DNA of 64,000 nucleotides from Paenibacillus chondroitinus NBRC 15376 (lineage in GTDB: Bacteria; Bacillota; Bacilli; Paenibacillales; NBRC-103111), in the NCBI RefSeq assembly GCF_004000765.1, contig NZ_BILW01000026.1, positions 29,724 to 93,723 of the forward strand, read 5' to 3'. Positions 27,437 to 36,214 of the stretch are shown piece by piece. The position numbers and the translations under genes were made by a program. The notes beneath the pieces were generated by a model. It ran no database searches and was not told the origin of the DNA. It saw only the letters and a program-made list of their open reading frames with translations. Within the stretch, counting starts at the first letter, position 1. Each line of letters begins with the position of its first letter.

Positions 27437-28177
27437 TTACACCATGCCGCCGTTAATCCGAATGGTTTGACCGGTGATCCAACGCGACTCTTCGCTGGCC
27501 AAGAAAAGCACGGCGCCTGCGATATCTTCCGGTTCTCCCAATCGTCCAAAGGCGTTTAAATTCGCGATCCCCTGAATCTGCTCTTCTGACTTACCGACGG
27601 TGAAGAGCTCGGTATTTACCGGCCCTGGTGCCACCGCGTTAATCGTGATGCCCGCCGGTCCCAATTCTTTGGTGAGCTGGCGTGTAATCTGCTCAACGGC
27701 TCCCTTCGTGCCTGCATAGGCACTATAGGTAGGAAACATCATCCCGGCAACGGATGTTGAGAAATTAATAATGCGGCCGCCTTTATTCATATGCTTAAGC
27801 GCCTGCTGGATCGCAAAATAAGTGCCTTTTACATTGATGGCATACTGCTTGTCGAAGTCTTCCTCCGTCATAACAGCTAAAGGCTTTGTGATCATAATGC
27901 CTGCGTTATTGACAAGAATATCGATTTGTCCATACGCGGCTAATGTTGTCTGAAAAAGCTGCTCAATATCGGATACTCGGCTAATATCCGCCTGGACAGG
28001 CAAAGCTTCTCCGCCGTTTTGCTTAATGCTCGCCACCACTTCTTCTGCCTTAGCAGGATTGCTGGCGAAATTAATGACGACCTTCGCGCCATGCTTGGCG
28101 AGAAGCTCGGCTATCTCTCTCCCGATCCCTCTGGATGCTCCTGTTATGATGGCTACTTTCCCGGATAAGTTAGACAT
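27437..28177 (-). CDS. SDR-family oxidoreductase (FabG-like)
   Basis: This 246-aa SDR has ITGASRGIGREIAELL, VNNAGIM, INFSTSVAG and the catalytic YAGTK dyad. ATG 28177 (MSNLSGKVAI) is preceded by GAGGAGG. Many such enzymes reduce aldehydes, ketones or quinones, but the substrate is unknown. A 22-bp palindrome about 75 bp upstream suggests control by the TetR encoded just upstream (28347-28934). Confidence 0.9.
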   Translation of the reverse strand: MSNLSGKVAIITGASRGIGREIAELLAKHGAKVVINFASNPAKAEEVVASIKQNGGEALPVQADISRVSDIEQLFQTTLAAYGQIDILVNNAGIMITKPLAVMTEEDFDKQYAINVKGTYFAIQQALKHMNKGGRIINFSTSVAGMMFPTYSAYAGTKGAVEQITRQLTKELGPAGITINAVAPGPVNTELFTVGKSEEQIQGIANLNAFGRLGEPEDIAGAVLFLASEESRWITGQTIRINGGMV

Positions 28178-28252
28178 GCGATGATTCCTCCTCGTTACCT
28201 TCATTGTTTGGCTTATGAGTCTATTATATGTATAACGATAACAAATTACAAC

Positions 28253-28274
28253 TGACAAAATTATATATTTGTCA
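28253..28274. promoter_or_regulatory. 22-bp palindrome upstream of the SDR gene, putative operator
   Basis: TGACAAA and TTTGTCA form perfect 7-bp arms around an AT-rich eight-base centre. It sits between the SDR gene and TetR gene B, on the SDR promoter side. It is a likely binding site for the adjacent TetR; this is not proven by sequence alone. Confidence 0.55.
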
Positions 28275-28300
28275 TTATTTATCGACTCGCCCCTTATGCA

Positions 28301-28343
28301 AAAAAAAGACCCAGCGGAAAATCGAAATCACCGCCAGGTCTTT
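28301..28343 (-). terminator. Rho-independent terminator of TetR gene B
   Basis: AAAGACC...GGTCTTT arms with a second GCGG/CCGC pairing are followed on the minus strand by eight T residues, directly after the TetR stop codon. Confidence 0.85.
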
Positions 28344-28346
28344 CTA

Positions 28347-28934
28347 TCATTTGCGAATCCCCGAAAGGATTAATTCCCACACCAAATCAAACTCTTGGTC
28401 AATCGTTGAAGAGGACCACTCATAGGCATGAGCGGGATGATGAAATCTCGTTGTCGCGAAAAAAATAGCCCTTGCCATAGCCTCAGGTTCGCCAGAACGA
28501 AACTCCTTCGCGTTCACGCCATCTGCGATGATACCCGTCATTTGACCGATTAGATGTTGGACATGCTCTGCAATCATTTCAACGGCATCCAAAGTCACCG
28601 CCGAGTACATGCCGAACATTTCCGGATCCTCAATCACATGCTTCCGTTTACTTTGGATCAGCGCCTCAAGCCATGTGCGCAGCCGATCTGCCGCACTGCC
28701 ATCCAATTGATTCGCAAGCTCCTGCAGTGGCTCCGCAATCCTATGCAGCCAACGCTCAGTCACAGCTTCGCGCAAAGCAGCTTTGCTCGGGAAGTGTCGA
28801 TATAAGGTCCCGTGACTGACTTGCAGTGCTTTGGCAACATCTACGACTGATGTTTTCTCTGGGCCATAACGCCGCAGAACCTGTTCCGCGGCTTCCAGAA
28901 TTGCTTCCTTTGTTAAGGGTTGATCATTCGCCAT
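28347..28934 (-). CDS. TetR-family regulator B
   Basis: This 195-aa regulator has the HTH segment KTSVVDVAKALQVSHGTLYRHFPSKAALREAV. The C-terminal region resembles the YbiH/TetR_C_11 type seen in Bacillota. ATG 28934 (MANDQPLTKE) follows GGGAGAAG. It lies upstream of, and in the same direction as, the FabG-like SDR gene, which is its probable target together with the 28253-28274 palindrome. Confidence 0.9.
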   Translation of the reverse strand: MANDQPLTKEAILEAAEQVLRRYGPEKTSVVDVAKALQVSHGTLYRHFPSKAALREAVTERWLHRIAEPLQELANQLDGSAADRLRTWLEALIQSKRKHVIEDPEMFGMYSAVTLDAVEMIAEHVQHLIGQMTGIIADGVNAKEFRSGEPEAMARAIFFATTRFHHPAHAYEWSSSTIDQEFDLVWELILSGIRK

Positions 28935-29033
28935 ATCCGTCTTCTCCCTAAGTATGATTCTCATCATAGCACAAGGAATAAACAAACTTAAAGTATCAAC
29001 TATGGTTTTCTGTCATTTGTTTCAATCCATCCG

Positions 29034-29606
29034 TCAATCGAGCATAGATAGCGTTGTATCTACGATGCCTTGCAGCTTCTCTGCATCTTCCGTCGTTTTG
29101 ACCAGAACCCGCAGTCCAAGCAACGTATTATTTAAAAACTGCGCAAGCTTTCGAGCATCCTGCCCAGCGTCTATTTCTCCCGATTTGATGCCAAGTTCAA
29201 CAAGCTCTTGCAAGCGTGCCTCCGTTTTGGAAAAGCTCTCATTGACCTTAGCCGCGGCTTCCTCATCATGGATGGCAAGTTCCACAGCGGTGTTGACCAT
29301 TAAACACCCTCGTGGTTTATCTTCTTTTTTACCAATCACCCGTTCAAAAATTTCTCTGATCGCCTTTTTCGGTGATGTCTGCCCATCAGCATGGTAGATC
29401 CGAGTACCGACCACTTCTTCGTAACGGTCAATCACTTTCATAAAGAGATCATGCTTGTCTCCGAAGGTATCATAGATGCTTCTTCGATGGACACCCATTT
29501 CGGTAACCAGGTCCTGCATGGATGTTTTTTCATATCCTTTTTCCCAGAAAACGCCCATCGCTTTACCCAGTACGGTATTCACTTCAAACTCTCTGTTCCT
29601 AGCCAT
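29034..29606 (-). CDS. TetR-family regulator C
   Basis: This 190-aa regulator begins MARNREFEVNTVLGKAM with the HTH segment KTSMQDLVTEMGVHRRSIYDTFGDKHDLF. The PRGCLMVNTAVE motif in the ligand domain is typical of the NemR/YcdC-like TetR branch, which often senses electrophiles. It is the last gene after an MFS transporter and an OYE-type reductase, so a detoxification operon with its own repressor is likely. Confidence 0.9.
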   Translation of the reverse strand: MARNREFEVNTVLGKAMGVFWEKGYEKTSMQDLVTEMGVHRRSIYDTFGDKHDLFMKVIDRYEEVVGTRIYHADGQTSPKKAIREIFERVIGKKEDKPRGCLMVNTAVELAIHDEEAAAKVNESFSKTEARLQELVELGIKSGEIDAGQDARKLAQFLNNTLLGLRVLVKTTEDAEKLQGIVDTTLSMLD

Positions 29607-29667
29607 ACGCTACCCCCTTCATACAGAGATTAGTATAGCATTTGGGTCCGTTTGACACCCACTTCGG

Positions 29668-30771
29668 CTACATCAGGTCTTTCAGTCGATCCGCTGTGTA
29701 CGGAATTAGCTCATTGTCGCGACCTTCGCGAATCTTTGCAGCCCAGGCCGGATCTGCCAACATCGCGCGGCCAATGGCAGCCAGATCAAATTCCTTACGA
29801 TCAAGCCGCTCCACCAACTCGTCGATCATTTCGTGCTCATCCTTCTGGTCAAACGGCTCGGATTCAAGCCCCACCGAACCAACCGTGATGGCCGGCTTGC
29901 CGGTCAGCTTCTTGGTCCAGCCTGCAAGATTCAGTTCTGAGCCAGGAAACTCCGGCTCCCAGAAGTGCCGGCTCGAGCAGTCGAATATGTCCACACCTGC
30001 TTCCACGAGAGGTGCCAGAAACTGAGCCAACTCCTCCGGTGATTTTGCCAGTTTGGCGCCATAGGAACCTATTTTCCATTGCGAGATCCGCAGAATGATG
30101 GGAAAATCAGGTCCGACCGCCTGCCGGCAAGCTTCAATAATCTCTACCGCAAAACGCGTCCGCTTAACGAGGTTGCCGCCATAGCGATCCGTTCGTTGAT
30201 TCGTTTTCTCCCAGAAGAACTGATCAATTAAATAACCGTGACCGCCGTGCAGCTCAATGCCATCAAAACCAATCCGCTTGGCGTTCGCAGCTCCATCCGC
30301 ATAAGCCTTAATGACGCCCTCAATCTCTGATTCCGTCATCGGCTCGCCTGCTTTTTCCCCCATTAAGTCAATGCCCGAGGGGGAGATGGAAGCTGCCTCC
30401 AGATTCGGCTCTGATCGTGTCCTCCTGGTAATCCCCACATGCCAAAGCTGGGAAATAATTTTCCCGCCTGCCGCATGCACTTCCTTCACAACATGAGCCC
30501 AGCCGTTCAGCGCATCTTCCCCATACATGTGCGGGATGTTCGGGTCACCTGTCGCAGCAGGATGGTCGATAATAGCTCCCTCTGTCATAATTAGACCGAC
30601 ACCATTCTCTGCGCGTCTACGGTAATAAGCAGCTACATCGGCCCCCGGTATGCCATCTGGAGACTTGCTTCTTGTCATAGGTGCCATAACAATACGGTTA
30701 GCTAAGGTAAGTTGGTTGAGTGTGAAAGGTTGAAATAACGGTTGAATGGATTGCTTTTGGCCAATACTCAT
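29668..30771 (-). CDS. OYE-family FMN-dependent ene-reductase (NemA-like)
   Basis: This 367-aa old-yellow-enzyme protein has APMTRSKSPDG near the N-terminus, HVGITRR, the HGGHGYLIDQFFW signature with the His pair that binds substrate, and RTDRYGG. The C-terminal segment FDLAAIGRAMLADPAW follows. It reduces activated alkenes or nitro compounds with NAD(P)H. ATG 30771 (MSIGQKQSIQ) is preceded by GGAGGG. A TetR gene lies downstream and an MFS gene upstream on the same strand. Confidence 0.94.
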   Translation of the reverse strand: MSIGQKQSIQPLFQPFTLNQLTLANRIVMAPMTRSKSPDGIPGADVAAYYRRRAENGVGLIMTEGAIIDHPAATGDPNIPHMYGEDALNGWAHVVKEVHAAGGKIISQLWHVGITRRTRSEPNLEAASISPSGIDLMGEKAGEPMTESEIEGVIKAYADGAANAKRIGFDGIELHGGHGYLIDQFFWEKTNQRTDRYGGNLVKRTRFAVEIIEACRQAVGPDFPIILRISQWKIGSYGAKLAKSPEELAQFLAPLVEAGVDIFDCSSRHFWEPEFPGSELNLAGWTKKLTGKPAITVGSVGLESEPFDQKDEHEMIDELVERLDRKEFDLAAIGRAMLADPAWAAKIREGRDNELIPYTADRLKDLM

Positions 30772-30844
30772 GGGATCCCTCCATCTGTCGTGTTTCATCA
30801 CGATCGTCACTGTTACCTTTTCCTTAGTTTGGCTTAATTATTTG

Positions 30845-32113
30845 TTAAGCTGCTGCTACAGCAGCCGCTTTTCTGCTGCGAATTCTCAGTGCTACAATCG
30901 CTGCAATCAGACAGACGAAACCGGCGGCAACAAACGGCACCGTGTAGCTGCCGAGGAGTTCACGCAGGAAGCCTGCGCCGTAAGCTGCTGTAGATGCACC
31001 TGCTTGGTGAGCAACCAGAATCCAACCAAAAACCATGCCTGCTTTCTCTTTGCCAAAGGCATCAGAGGTCAATTTCACTGTCGGTGGAACCGTTGCGATC
31101 CAGTCCAGTCCATAAAATACCGCGAATACCGTAAGCTGCGTATAACCCGTACCAAGTGCATAAGGTAGAAAGATTAATGATAGACCGCGCAGGCCATAAT
31201 ACCAGAACAGCAACCATCTGCTATCGAAACGGTCAGATAACCAACCCGAAAACGTAGTCCCCACAAGATCGAAGATTCCCATCAACGCGAGTAGGCTTGC
31301 AGCGGTAACAATCGGAATATTGCTGTCTCCGCAGGCTGCAATTAAATGTGTACCAATCAGTCCATTGGTTGAGAATCCGCAAAAGAAGAAGGTCCCGGCC
31401 AGCATCCAGAATGTCAGATTCTTCATCACTGAGAATAGTGTGCGGATTGGAGTAAGCAGCAAATTCCCTTGGAAAGGTGCTGGCTTCACAACTTCCGTAG
31501 TACCAAGTGGAGCTAAACCTTTATCATAAGGATGATTTCTCATCCAGATCCCAACGATCGGCAGCAGGATAAGAAGGGCCGCCATAATGACATAAACGGC
31601 ATTACGCCAACCACTGTCACTCGTAATCTTGGCTAGCAAAGGAAGGAAAAGCAATTGACCAGTTGCGGCACTCGCTGTAAGCAGGCCGATTACCAACCCT
31701 TTGTGCTTCACAAACCAGCGATTCGCGACGGTTATTCCCAAGACATTAGCCAAAGCGCCCGTACTAATACCGCCGAGTACCCCCCACAACAGGATAAGCT
31801 GCCAAACTGCCGTGATGAATGGTGTAAGCCCTAATGAAATCAGCATCAGTATAATGGCGAAGACCATGGTTCGGCGAACTCCGAATTTAGCCAGCATAGC
31901 GGCCGAGAACGGACCAATGAGCCCATATAATAAAATACGAATGGAGATAACGCCTGATATGGATGCTCGCGTCCAGCCAAATTCTTTTTCAAGCGACTGA
32001 ATTAATACGCTCGGAAAAGAACTGATGCCTGCCGAGACGAGCAGCGATAGAAACACAATACCTATAACAACCCAACCATAATAAAACTTGGAGAGTTTAT
32101 TTTCCTTCAACAT
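30845..32113 (-). CDS. MFS transporter (OFA/monocarboxylate-like, 12 TM)
   Basis: This 422-aa MFS protein has about 12 hydrophobic helices. The pattern FYGWVVIGIVFLSLLVSAGISSFPSVL at the start and GWTRASISGVISIRIL fits the oxalate/formate antiporter-like or monocarboxylate subgroup. The substrate is unknown. Its promoter carries a perfect TTGAGAATG/CATTCTCAA operator just downstream of the -10 box, probably bound by TetR C, three genes down. Confidence 0.88.
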   Translation of the reverse strand: MLKENKLSKFYYGWVVIGIVFLSLLVSAGISSFPSVLIQSLEKEFGWTRASISGVISIRILLYGLIGPFSAAMLAKFGVRRTMVFAIILMLISLGLTPFITAVWQLILLWGVLGGISTGALANVLGITVANRWFVKHKGLVIGLLTASAATGQLLFLPLLAKITSDSGWRNAVYVIMAALLILLPIVGIWMRNHPYDKGLAPLGTTEVVKPAPFQGNLLLTPIRTLFSVMKNLTFWMLAGTFFFCGFSTNGLIGTHLIAACGDSNIPIVTAASLLALMGIFDLVGTTFSGWLSDRFDSRWLLFWYYGLRGLSLIFLPYALGTGYTQLTVFAVFYGLDWIATVPPTVKLTSDAFGKEKAGMVFGWILVAHQAGASTAAYGAGFLRELLGSYTVPFVAAGFVCLIAAIVALRIRSRKAAAVAAA

Positions 32114-32134
32114 CTCTTCTCACCCTTTCCGGTT

Positions 32135-32154
32135 ATTGAGAATGTTCATTCTCA
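32135..32154. promoter_or_regulatory. Perfect 9-bp-arm operator in the MFS promoter
   Basis: TTGAGAATG and CATTCTCAA flank two bases. The site lies directly after a minus-strand promoter, TTGACA (32193-32198) with an 18-bp spacer and TAACAT (32169-32174). A repressor bound here would block transcription starting about 32162. Confidence 0.75.
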
Positions 32155-32200
32155 AAAATATAATCTGTATGTTACACTACAGGTTTCCATGTTGTCAATG

Positions 32201-32241
32201 AAAAAAACATCCCGACGAATTGCTTCTTCATCAGGATGTTT
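32201..32241 (-). terminator. Terminator of the CBO0543-like gene
   Basis: Imperfect stem CATCC...GGATG with inner pairs, followed by seven T residues on the minus strand, immediately past the stop codon at 32247. Confidence 0.75.
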
Positions 32242-32246
32242 TACGG

Positions 32247-32774
32247 TCAACCAGCAGCCTTAGCGGTTAGTTCCGGACTGTCATACTTAGCTTCGTCCAT
32301 TTGTAATAATCCGTCATTCGGCAGTAATCTTCTAACTAAACCTACAAATCCTCGTATTGTAAATAACGTGAAGTTGAGGGATGCGAAAGTATGCAAAACT
32401 GTCCATGAATTCCACTTGAATAACTTCGTTTTCTTTTCTAAAGCCCACTGCAACAGGGACATAGGGACACTAAAGAACAGGCTTCTGAGCATCAGCTCCG
32501 CCGGTTTACTGTTATAAGTCGTTCTTACCCAAATTACGCTTAATAGCGGGTAGAAGAAAAAGTCGTACAGAATATTCGTTTCAAAAATTTTAGGGAAAGG
32601 GCGTGCCGGGTAGGCAATGCTCTTCTTTTTGATGAAATAGGAATCCAGCGTAACCGCAAGCACACCTTTTGCAAAGAACACGATTAAGAGCATAAGCAAG
32701 TTTTTACGTTTCAAAACAAAGGGCACAGCTGCCACACAAGACAGAAACAGCATCCTTAATAATAATTTCTCCAA
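32247..32774 (-). CDS. CBO0543-like integral membrane protein
   Basis: This 175-aa protein has four or five hydrophobic segments and the segments KSIAYPARPFPKIFETNILYD and FFYPLLSVIWVRTTYN. It resembles the Bacillota CBO0543 family of unknown function. The TIRGFVGLVRRLLP segment is cytoplasmic-looking. No enzymatic motif is visible. It is a single gene with its own terminator. Confidence 0.75.
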   Translation of the reverse strand: MEKLLLRMLFLSCVAAVPFVLKRKNLLMLLIVFFAKGVLAVTLDSYFIKKKSIAYPARPFPKIFETNILYDFFFYPLLSVIWVRTTYNSKPAELMLRSLFFSVPMSLLQWALEKKTKLFKWNSWTVLHTFASLNFTLFTIRGFVGLVRRLLPNDGLLQMDEAKYDSPELTAKAAG

Positions 32775-32872
32775 CGTGATAACCTCCTAATAGAATAAAT
32801 CTCTTAACCGTAGTGTGCTATCAAATGCGTACAAATATGAGTTGAGACAGAAATAGTTTTCACCATTAATGT

Positions 32873-34045
32873 TTAATGGGATGTAATTGTTGAATAATAT
32901 CGATTAAATTTGACGGAGTAAACCAGTACATAAATAACGAGAAGAGCCGCAACCGAATTAAGAATAACCAATGAAAAGTTTAAGCTAAAAAAACGAGTCA
33001 ACACACCGACGCCAATTGGAGGAATGATGAATCCCGCATAGGCGCACAAATAAAAGGCCGAAATGACTTGTGGCCGTTCTTCCGGCTTCGGCAGTTGACC
33101 GGCAAACCTTAATGCGGCTTGAAACGACCATCCAGCGCCAATTCCTTGAATGAGCATACCAGTCCCAAGTAAAAATAAATTTTCTTTCTGACCGGAAAAA
33201 ACAGTAATCCAGGGTCCGACGGCTAGGAACACGATGCCAATACGCATCCGCGTAACCGGATTTTGCAACCAAGGAAAGAATTGCATCAAGCCGCCCACAC
33301 CAAGAAGCATGAGCATTAACAATCCCGCTATAGAAAGATTAGACGTGTGAATGACGCTTTTGACGAAAGATGGAATAAGAGAAAGTACAATCCCACCTAA
33401 CATGAAAAAAATAAATGCAGGAAGACCGATTATTGAAAAAAAGTGGGTACGAATATTGTTGGGAATACCCAGTGAAATCTTCGCTTTTGCCGGCTTTTGG
33501 GAATCTTCTGCCTTCGGCAGCAGTTCCAGGAGTACCAAAGAAATCACTAATAGGACGAGCAAAACCCAAAATGGCATACGCAGCGGCTGAATGTGTATAT
33601 ATTGGACGACTAAACCTGAAATGGCCGGACCCAGGCCAAAGCCAAGATTAACAATGACCCCCGAGAATTTGATTGCCGTACTAATTTTATTGGAAGAGGT
33701 TTGTTTTAATAGAAAAGCAGTGGCCGTACCTGTAAAAGTCCCGTATGCGACACCTTCGAGAATCCTTGCCGTATAGAGCATCCAGACGTTCTGGCTTACT
33801 ATAAAGAGCAGCGTTGCTGCAATGGATATCCATATACTTATGCGTAGTACTCTTTTCAGTCCCCACGAGTTCGCTTTGGCTCCCACAATAAGTAAAGTAG
33901 GAAGCAAAATAACGGCATATACAGCAAACAAAATGGTGATTTCCAGACTGCTCAAATGATAATACTTCCCATATACAGGGAACAAGGATGATATAAAGGT
34001 AGCTCCGCATGACATCATAAGAATGATCCAGAGCATTTTTTTCAT
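32873..34045 (-). CDS. MFS drug-type efflux transporter (12 TM)
   Basis: This 390-aa MFS protein has 12 predicted helices. The motif-A-like loop GAKANSWGLKRVLR and YTARILEGVAYGTFTG resemble DHA1-type exporters. Its promoter is unusually clear: TTGACA, a 17-bp spacer and TATTAT, with a palindromic operator in the spacer and a second one downstream. No adjacent regulator gene is present, so the repressor is encoded elsewhere or is one of TetR A-C. Confidence 0.86.
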   Translation of the reverse strand: MKKMLWIILMMSCGATFISSLFPVYGKYYHLSSLEITILFAVYAVILLPTLLIVGAKANSWGLKRVLRISIWISIAATLLFIVSQNVWMLYTARILEGVAYGTFTGTATAFLLKQTSSNKISTAIKFSGVIVNLGFGLGPAISGLVVQYIHIQPLRMPFWVLLVLLVISLVLLELLPKAEDSQKPAKAKISLGIPNNIRTHFFSIIGLPAFIFFMLGGIVLSLIPSFVKSVIHTSNLSIAGLLMLMLLGVGGLMQFFPWLQNPVTRMRIGIVFLAVGPWITVFSGQKENLFLLGTGMLIQGIGAGWSFQAALRFAGQLPKPEERPQVISAFYLCAYAGFIIPPIGVGVLTRFFSLNFSLVILNSVAALLVIYVLVYSVKFNRYYSTITSH

Positions 34046-34144
34046 AAAATAGTCCCTCTCCTCTCATAACTTTTACTAGTTATAAAATCCATATTCTACT
34101 TTCCTTATCCACCACAGTTTCAGAGCCCTCATTGCATAATAGAG

Positions 34145-34200
34145 ACAGGTCTGTATCATATTCAATTACAAATAATACAGACAGATCTGTACCATGTCAA
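34145..34200 (-). promoter_or_regulatory. MFS promoter with two ACAGRTCTGT operators
   Basis: The -35 box is TTGACA (34195-34200) and the -10 box TATTAT (34172-34177), separated by 17 bp. The perfect palindrome ACAGATCTGT (34181-34190) fills the spacer. A second copy, ACAGGTCTGT, lies at 34145-34154, 36 bp away, downstream of the -10. Occupancy of either would block initiation, which is typical of TetR-type repression. Confidence 0.8.
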
Positions 34201-34242
34201 TGGGTATTATGTACAGTCGTCTGATTTACCTCTCACGATCTT

Positions 34243-34274
34243 AAAAAAAGCCTTAGCCAACTAGCGGCCAAGGC
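34243..34274 (-). terminator. Terminator of the DHA2 exporter gene
   Basis: Stem GCCTTAGCC/GGCCAAGGC (one mismatch) followed by seven T residues on the minus strand, just after the stop at 34299. Confidence 0.85.
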
Positions 34275-34298
34275 TATTCCGAAAAAGCCGATTCACGG

Positions 34299-35798
34299 TT
34301 AGTGTCCCATCATCATCGCGGGGTCGGGATTTTCTCCGCCAGCGGTTCCTTCTTCTTTGAGCTTTTTCGGCTTTCGTAAAATGAGTGATAGGACCACACC
34401 TGCGGTCGCAATGCACGCGGACAAGAAAAACGTATCGCCGTAACCTTGAACTACCGCATTCAGCGGATTCGCTCCCGCTCCAGCACTTGCCGCGTACGAT
34501 GTGATCTGCGATGTCAGGTAACCCGTCAAGCCGGCTACCGCGAACGAGACCACGACCTGCTGAGCGGCAGTTGTCAGCGGTGTAACACGGCTTACTAAGC
34601 TTCGAGGCGCAGAGTTCAGGACATGGGTATTCAGAGGCATCATGGAGAAGCCCATGCCTAGACCCATGATGCAGATGCACAGGATGATAACCCACAGCGA
34701 GGTATTCACTGAGATGCCGGACAACATGAACAGAGCAACAGATACGGCGGCAAGTCCGCCGAAGGCTAGAGGACGCGCACCGATTTTATCGAACAGCCGG
34801 CCGCTGATTGGCATTCCGATTCCCGCGAATATGGCCTGAGGCATCAGAATCCAACCAGTCTCAAGAGCGGTATAGTGCATAACGCCTTGTAAATACAAGG
34901 GCACAATCAACATTGCGCCAAACAACGCGAGCTGTACGATCCATGTCAAGATGATACTCCGTGTAAAGTCCGACGACCTGAATACTTTCAATTCCAGCAG
35001 CGGCTCCTTCTGTGACAGTTCCACGAAAATAAAGATAATGAGCGCTATGCCTCCGACCGCCAAGCCCGTAATCGTTGAAGCGGAGGTCCAGCTAGTGCCT
35101 CCTTCACTTACACCGTATGCCAACATGGAGAACGCAATCGGAGCGAGACACATGCCCAGGACGTCGAGATGTGGCGCCTTATGACGGACAGATTTCGGTA
35201 AATATTTATATCCGAGAATGAAAGCGATAATGCCGATTGGCAGATTGATAATAAATATCCAATGCCAACTGACCGAATCGACCAACCAACCGGATAATAC
35301 CGGGCCAAAAGCCGGAGCCATCAGCATGGGAATGCCGAGCACACCCATGATGGATCCACGGCGCTCTGGAGGCGCCAGCTTGAACACCATAGCCATCCCG
35401 ATAGGGGACACCATTCCTCCACCTAAGCCTTGAATGACACGATATATGATCAGTTGTTCCGGCGTTTGCGCGATGCCGCACAGCACAGATCCGATCGTGA
35501 ACAAGGCAATAGTAACCATAAAAATTTGCTTGGAACCGAATTTATCGGTCATCCAGCCTGCAAGAGGGATAACAGCGGATAAGGCCAGCGTATAGCCGGT
35601 GACGGTCCACTGAATCGTCTTCAAATCGGTGTTAAAGTATTCAACGAGTTTTGGAATCGCATTATTGACCACTGTGCTGTCTAGAATAACCATGATCATA
35701 CCGACAATAATCGCCATGAGCGGCGGCAGAATGGCTTTCAGCGAGAAATCGTCGTTCCCTCCGGCCGACGTTGGTTTTGCTTGCGTAGGAGTTGACAT
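34299..35798 (-). CDS. EmrB/QacA-type (DHA2, 14 TM) multidrug exporter
   Basis: This 499-aa MFS exporter has the conserved DSTVVNNAIPKL, GWMTDKFGSKQIF (motif A), YRVIQGLGGGMVSPIGMAM and GPVLSGWLVDSVSWHWIFIINLPIG (motif C region) of the 14-helix DHA2 family. It probably pumps hydrophobic drugs out using the proton gradient. ATG 35798 (MSTPTQAKP) or 35819 is the start; neither has a strong ribosome binding site. It was the nearest gene downstream of the glmS terminator before the Tn7-like element inserted. Confidence 0.93.
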   Translation of the reverse strand: MSTPTQAKPTSAGGNDDFSLKAILPPLMAIIVGMIMVILDSTVVNNAIPKLVEYFNTDLKTIQWTVTGYTLALSAVIPLAGWMTDKFGSKQIFMVTIALFTIGSVLCGIAQTPEQLIIYRVIQGLGGGMVSPIGMAMVFKLAPPERRGSIMGVLGIPMLMAPAFGPVLSGWLVDSVSWHWIFIINLPIGIIAFILGYKYLPKSVRHKAPHLDVLGMCLAPIAFSMLAYGVSEGGTSWTSASTITGLAVGGIALIIFIFVELSQKEPLLELKVFRSSDFTRSIILTWIVQLALFGAMLIVPLYLQGVMHYTALETGWILMPQAIFAGIGMPISGRLFDKIGARPLAFGGLAAVSVALFMLSGISVNTSLWVIILCICIMGLGMGFSMMPLNTHVLNSAPRSLVSRVTPLTTAAQQVVVSFAVAGLTGYLTSQITSYAASAGAGANPLNAVVQGYGDTFFLSACIATAGVVLSLILRKPKKLKEEGTAGGENPDPAMMMGH

Positions 35799-35952
35799 AG
35801 GTCCCTGCTTTCTGCTCATCGAGCTCTAGATGATGGATAATAATGACTGAGTAACTATTCCTTCTGTATTGTTCGATAGACTCGGAGAAAGGGGCGTCGT
35901 AGGACTCTTTTTTAATTTGTCAATTAAGCTAGCGATTATACCTGAAAACAAA

Positions 35953-35988
35953 AAGAAACCATCACCTTTTGATAGGTAATGGTTTCTT
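35953..35988 (-). terminator. Displaced native terminator of glmS
   Basis: A 14-bp stem, AAGAAACCATCACC against GGTAATGGTTTCTT with one mismatch, is followed on the minus strand by TTTTTG. Removing the transposon and one copy of CTTGT places this hairpin about 20 bp past the glmS stop. The insertion point lies in the base of the stem, and the target duplication preserved it. Confidence 0.8.
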
Positions 35989-35990
35989 GT
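35986..35990. repeat. Target site duplication, left copy (CTTGT)
   Basis: CTTGT directly outside the left TGTT terminus, identical to 52903-52907. Five-base duplications are the hallmark of Tn7-type transposition. Confidence 0.95.
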
Positions 35991-36140
35991 TGTTTGGAAA
36001 TAATAAAGTATTAGACTGGATGTGCTGATTTGACTGACATTTAAACATCGGAAACTTTCAGCTTTTGAAAAATAAGTTTTAGACTCACCAATTAACTAAA
36101 GCACTACAACATTAAAAAAAGAATAATAAAGTATTAGACT
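35991..36140 (+). repeat. Left end with three TnsB-type binding repeats
   Basis: Copies of AATAATAAAGTATTAGACTG or variants lie at 35999-36018, about 36067-36086 (AAAAATAAGTTTTAGACTC) and 36122-36140. They are widely spaced, as in the Tn7 left end, where three sites bind TnsB. Confidence 0.88.
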
Positions 36141-36214
36141 AAAGATATACAATAGTTGAACTATCCATGTTAAATCAAAAGCATTTTCTTCTTTAATTGA
36201 TATAGCTTTAATTC

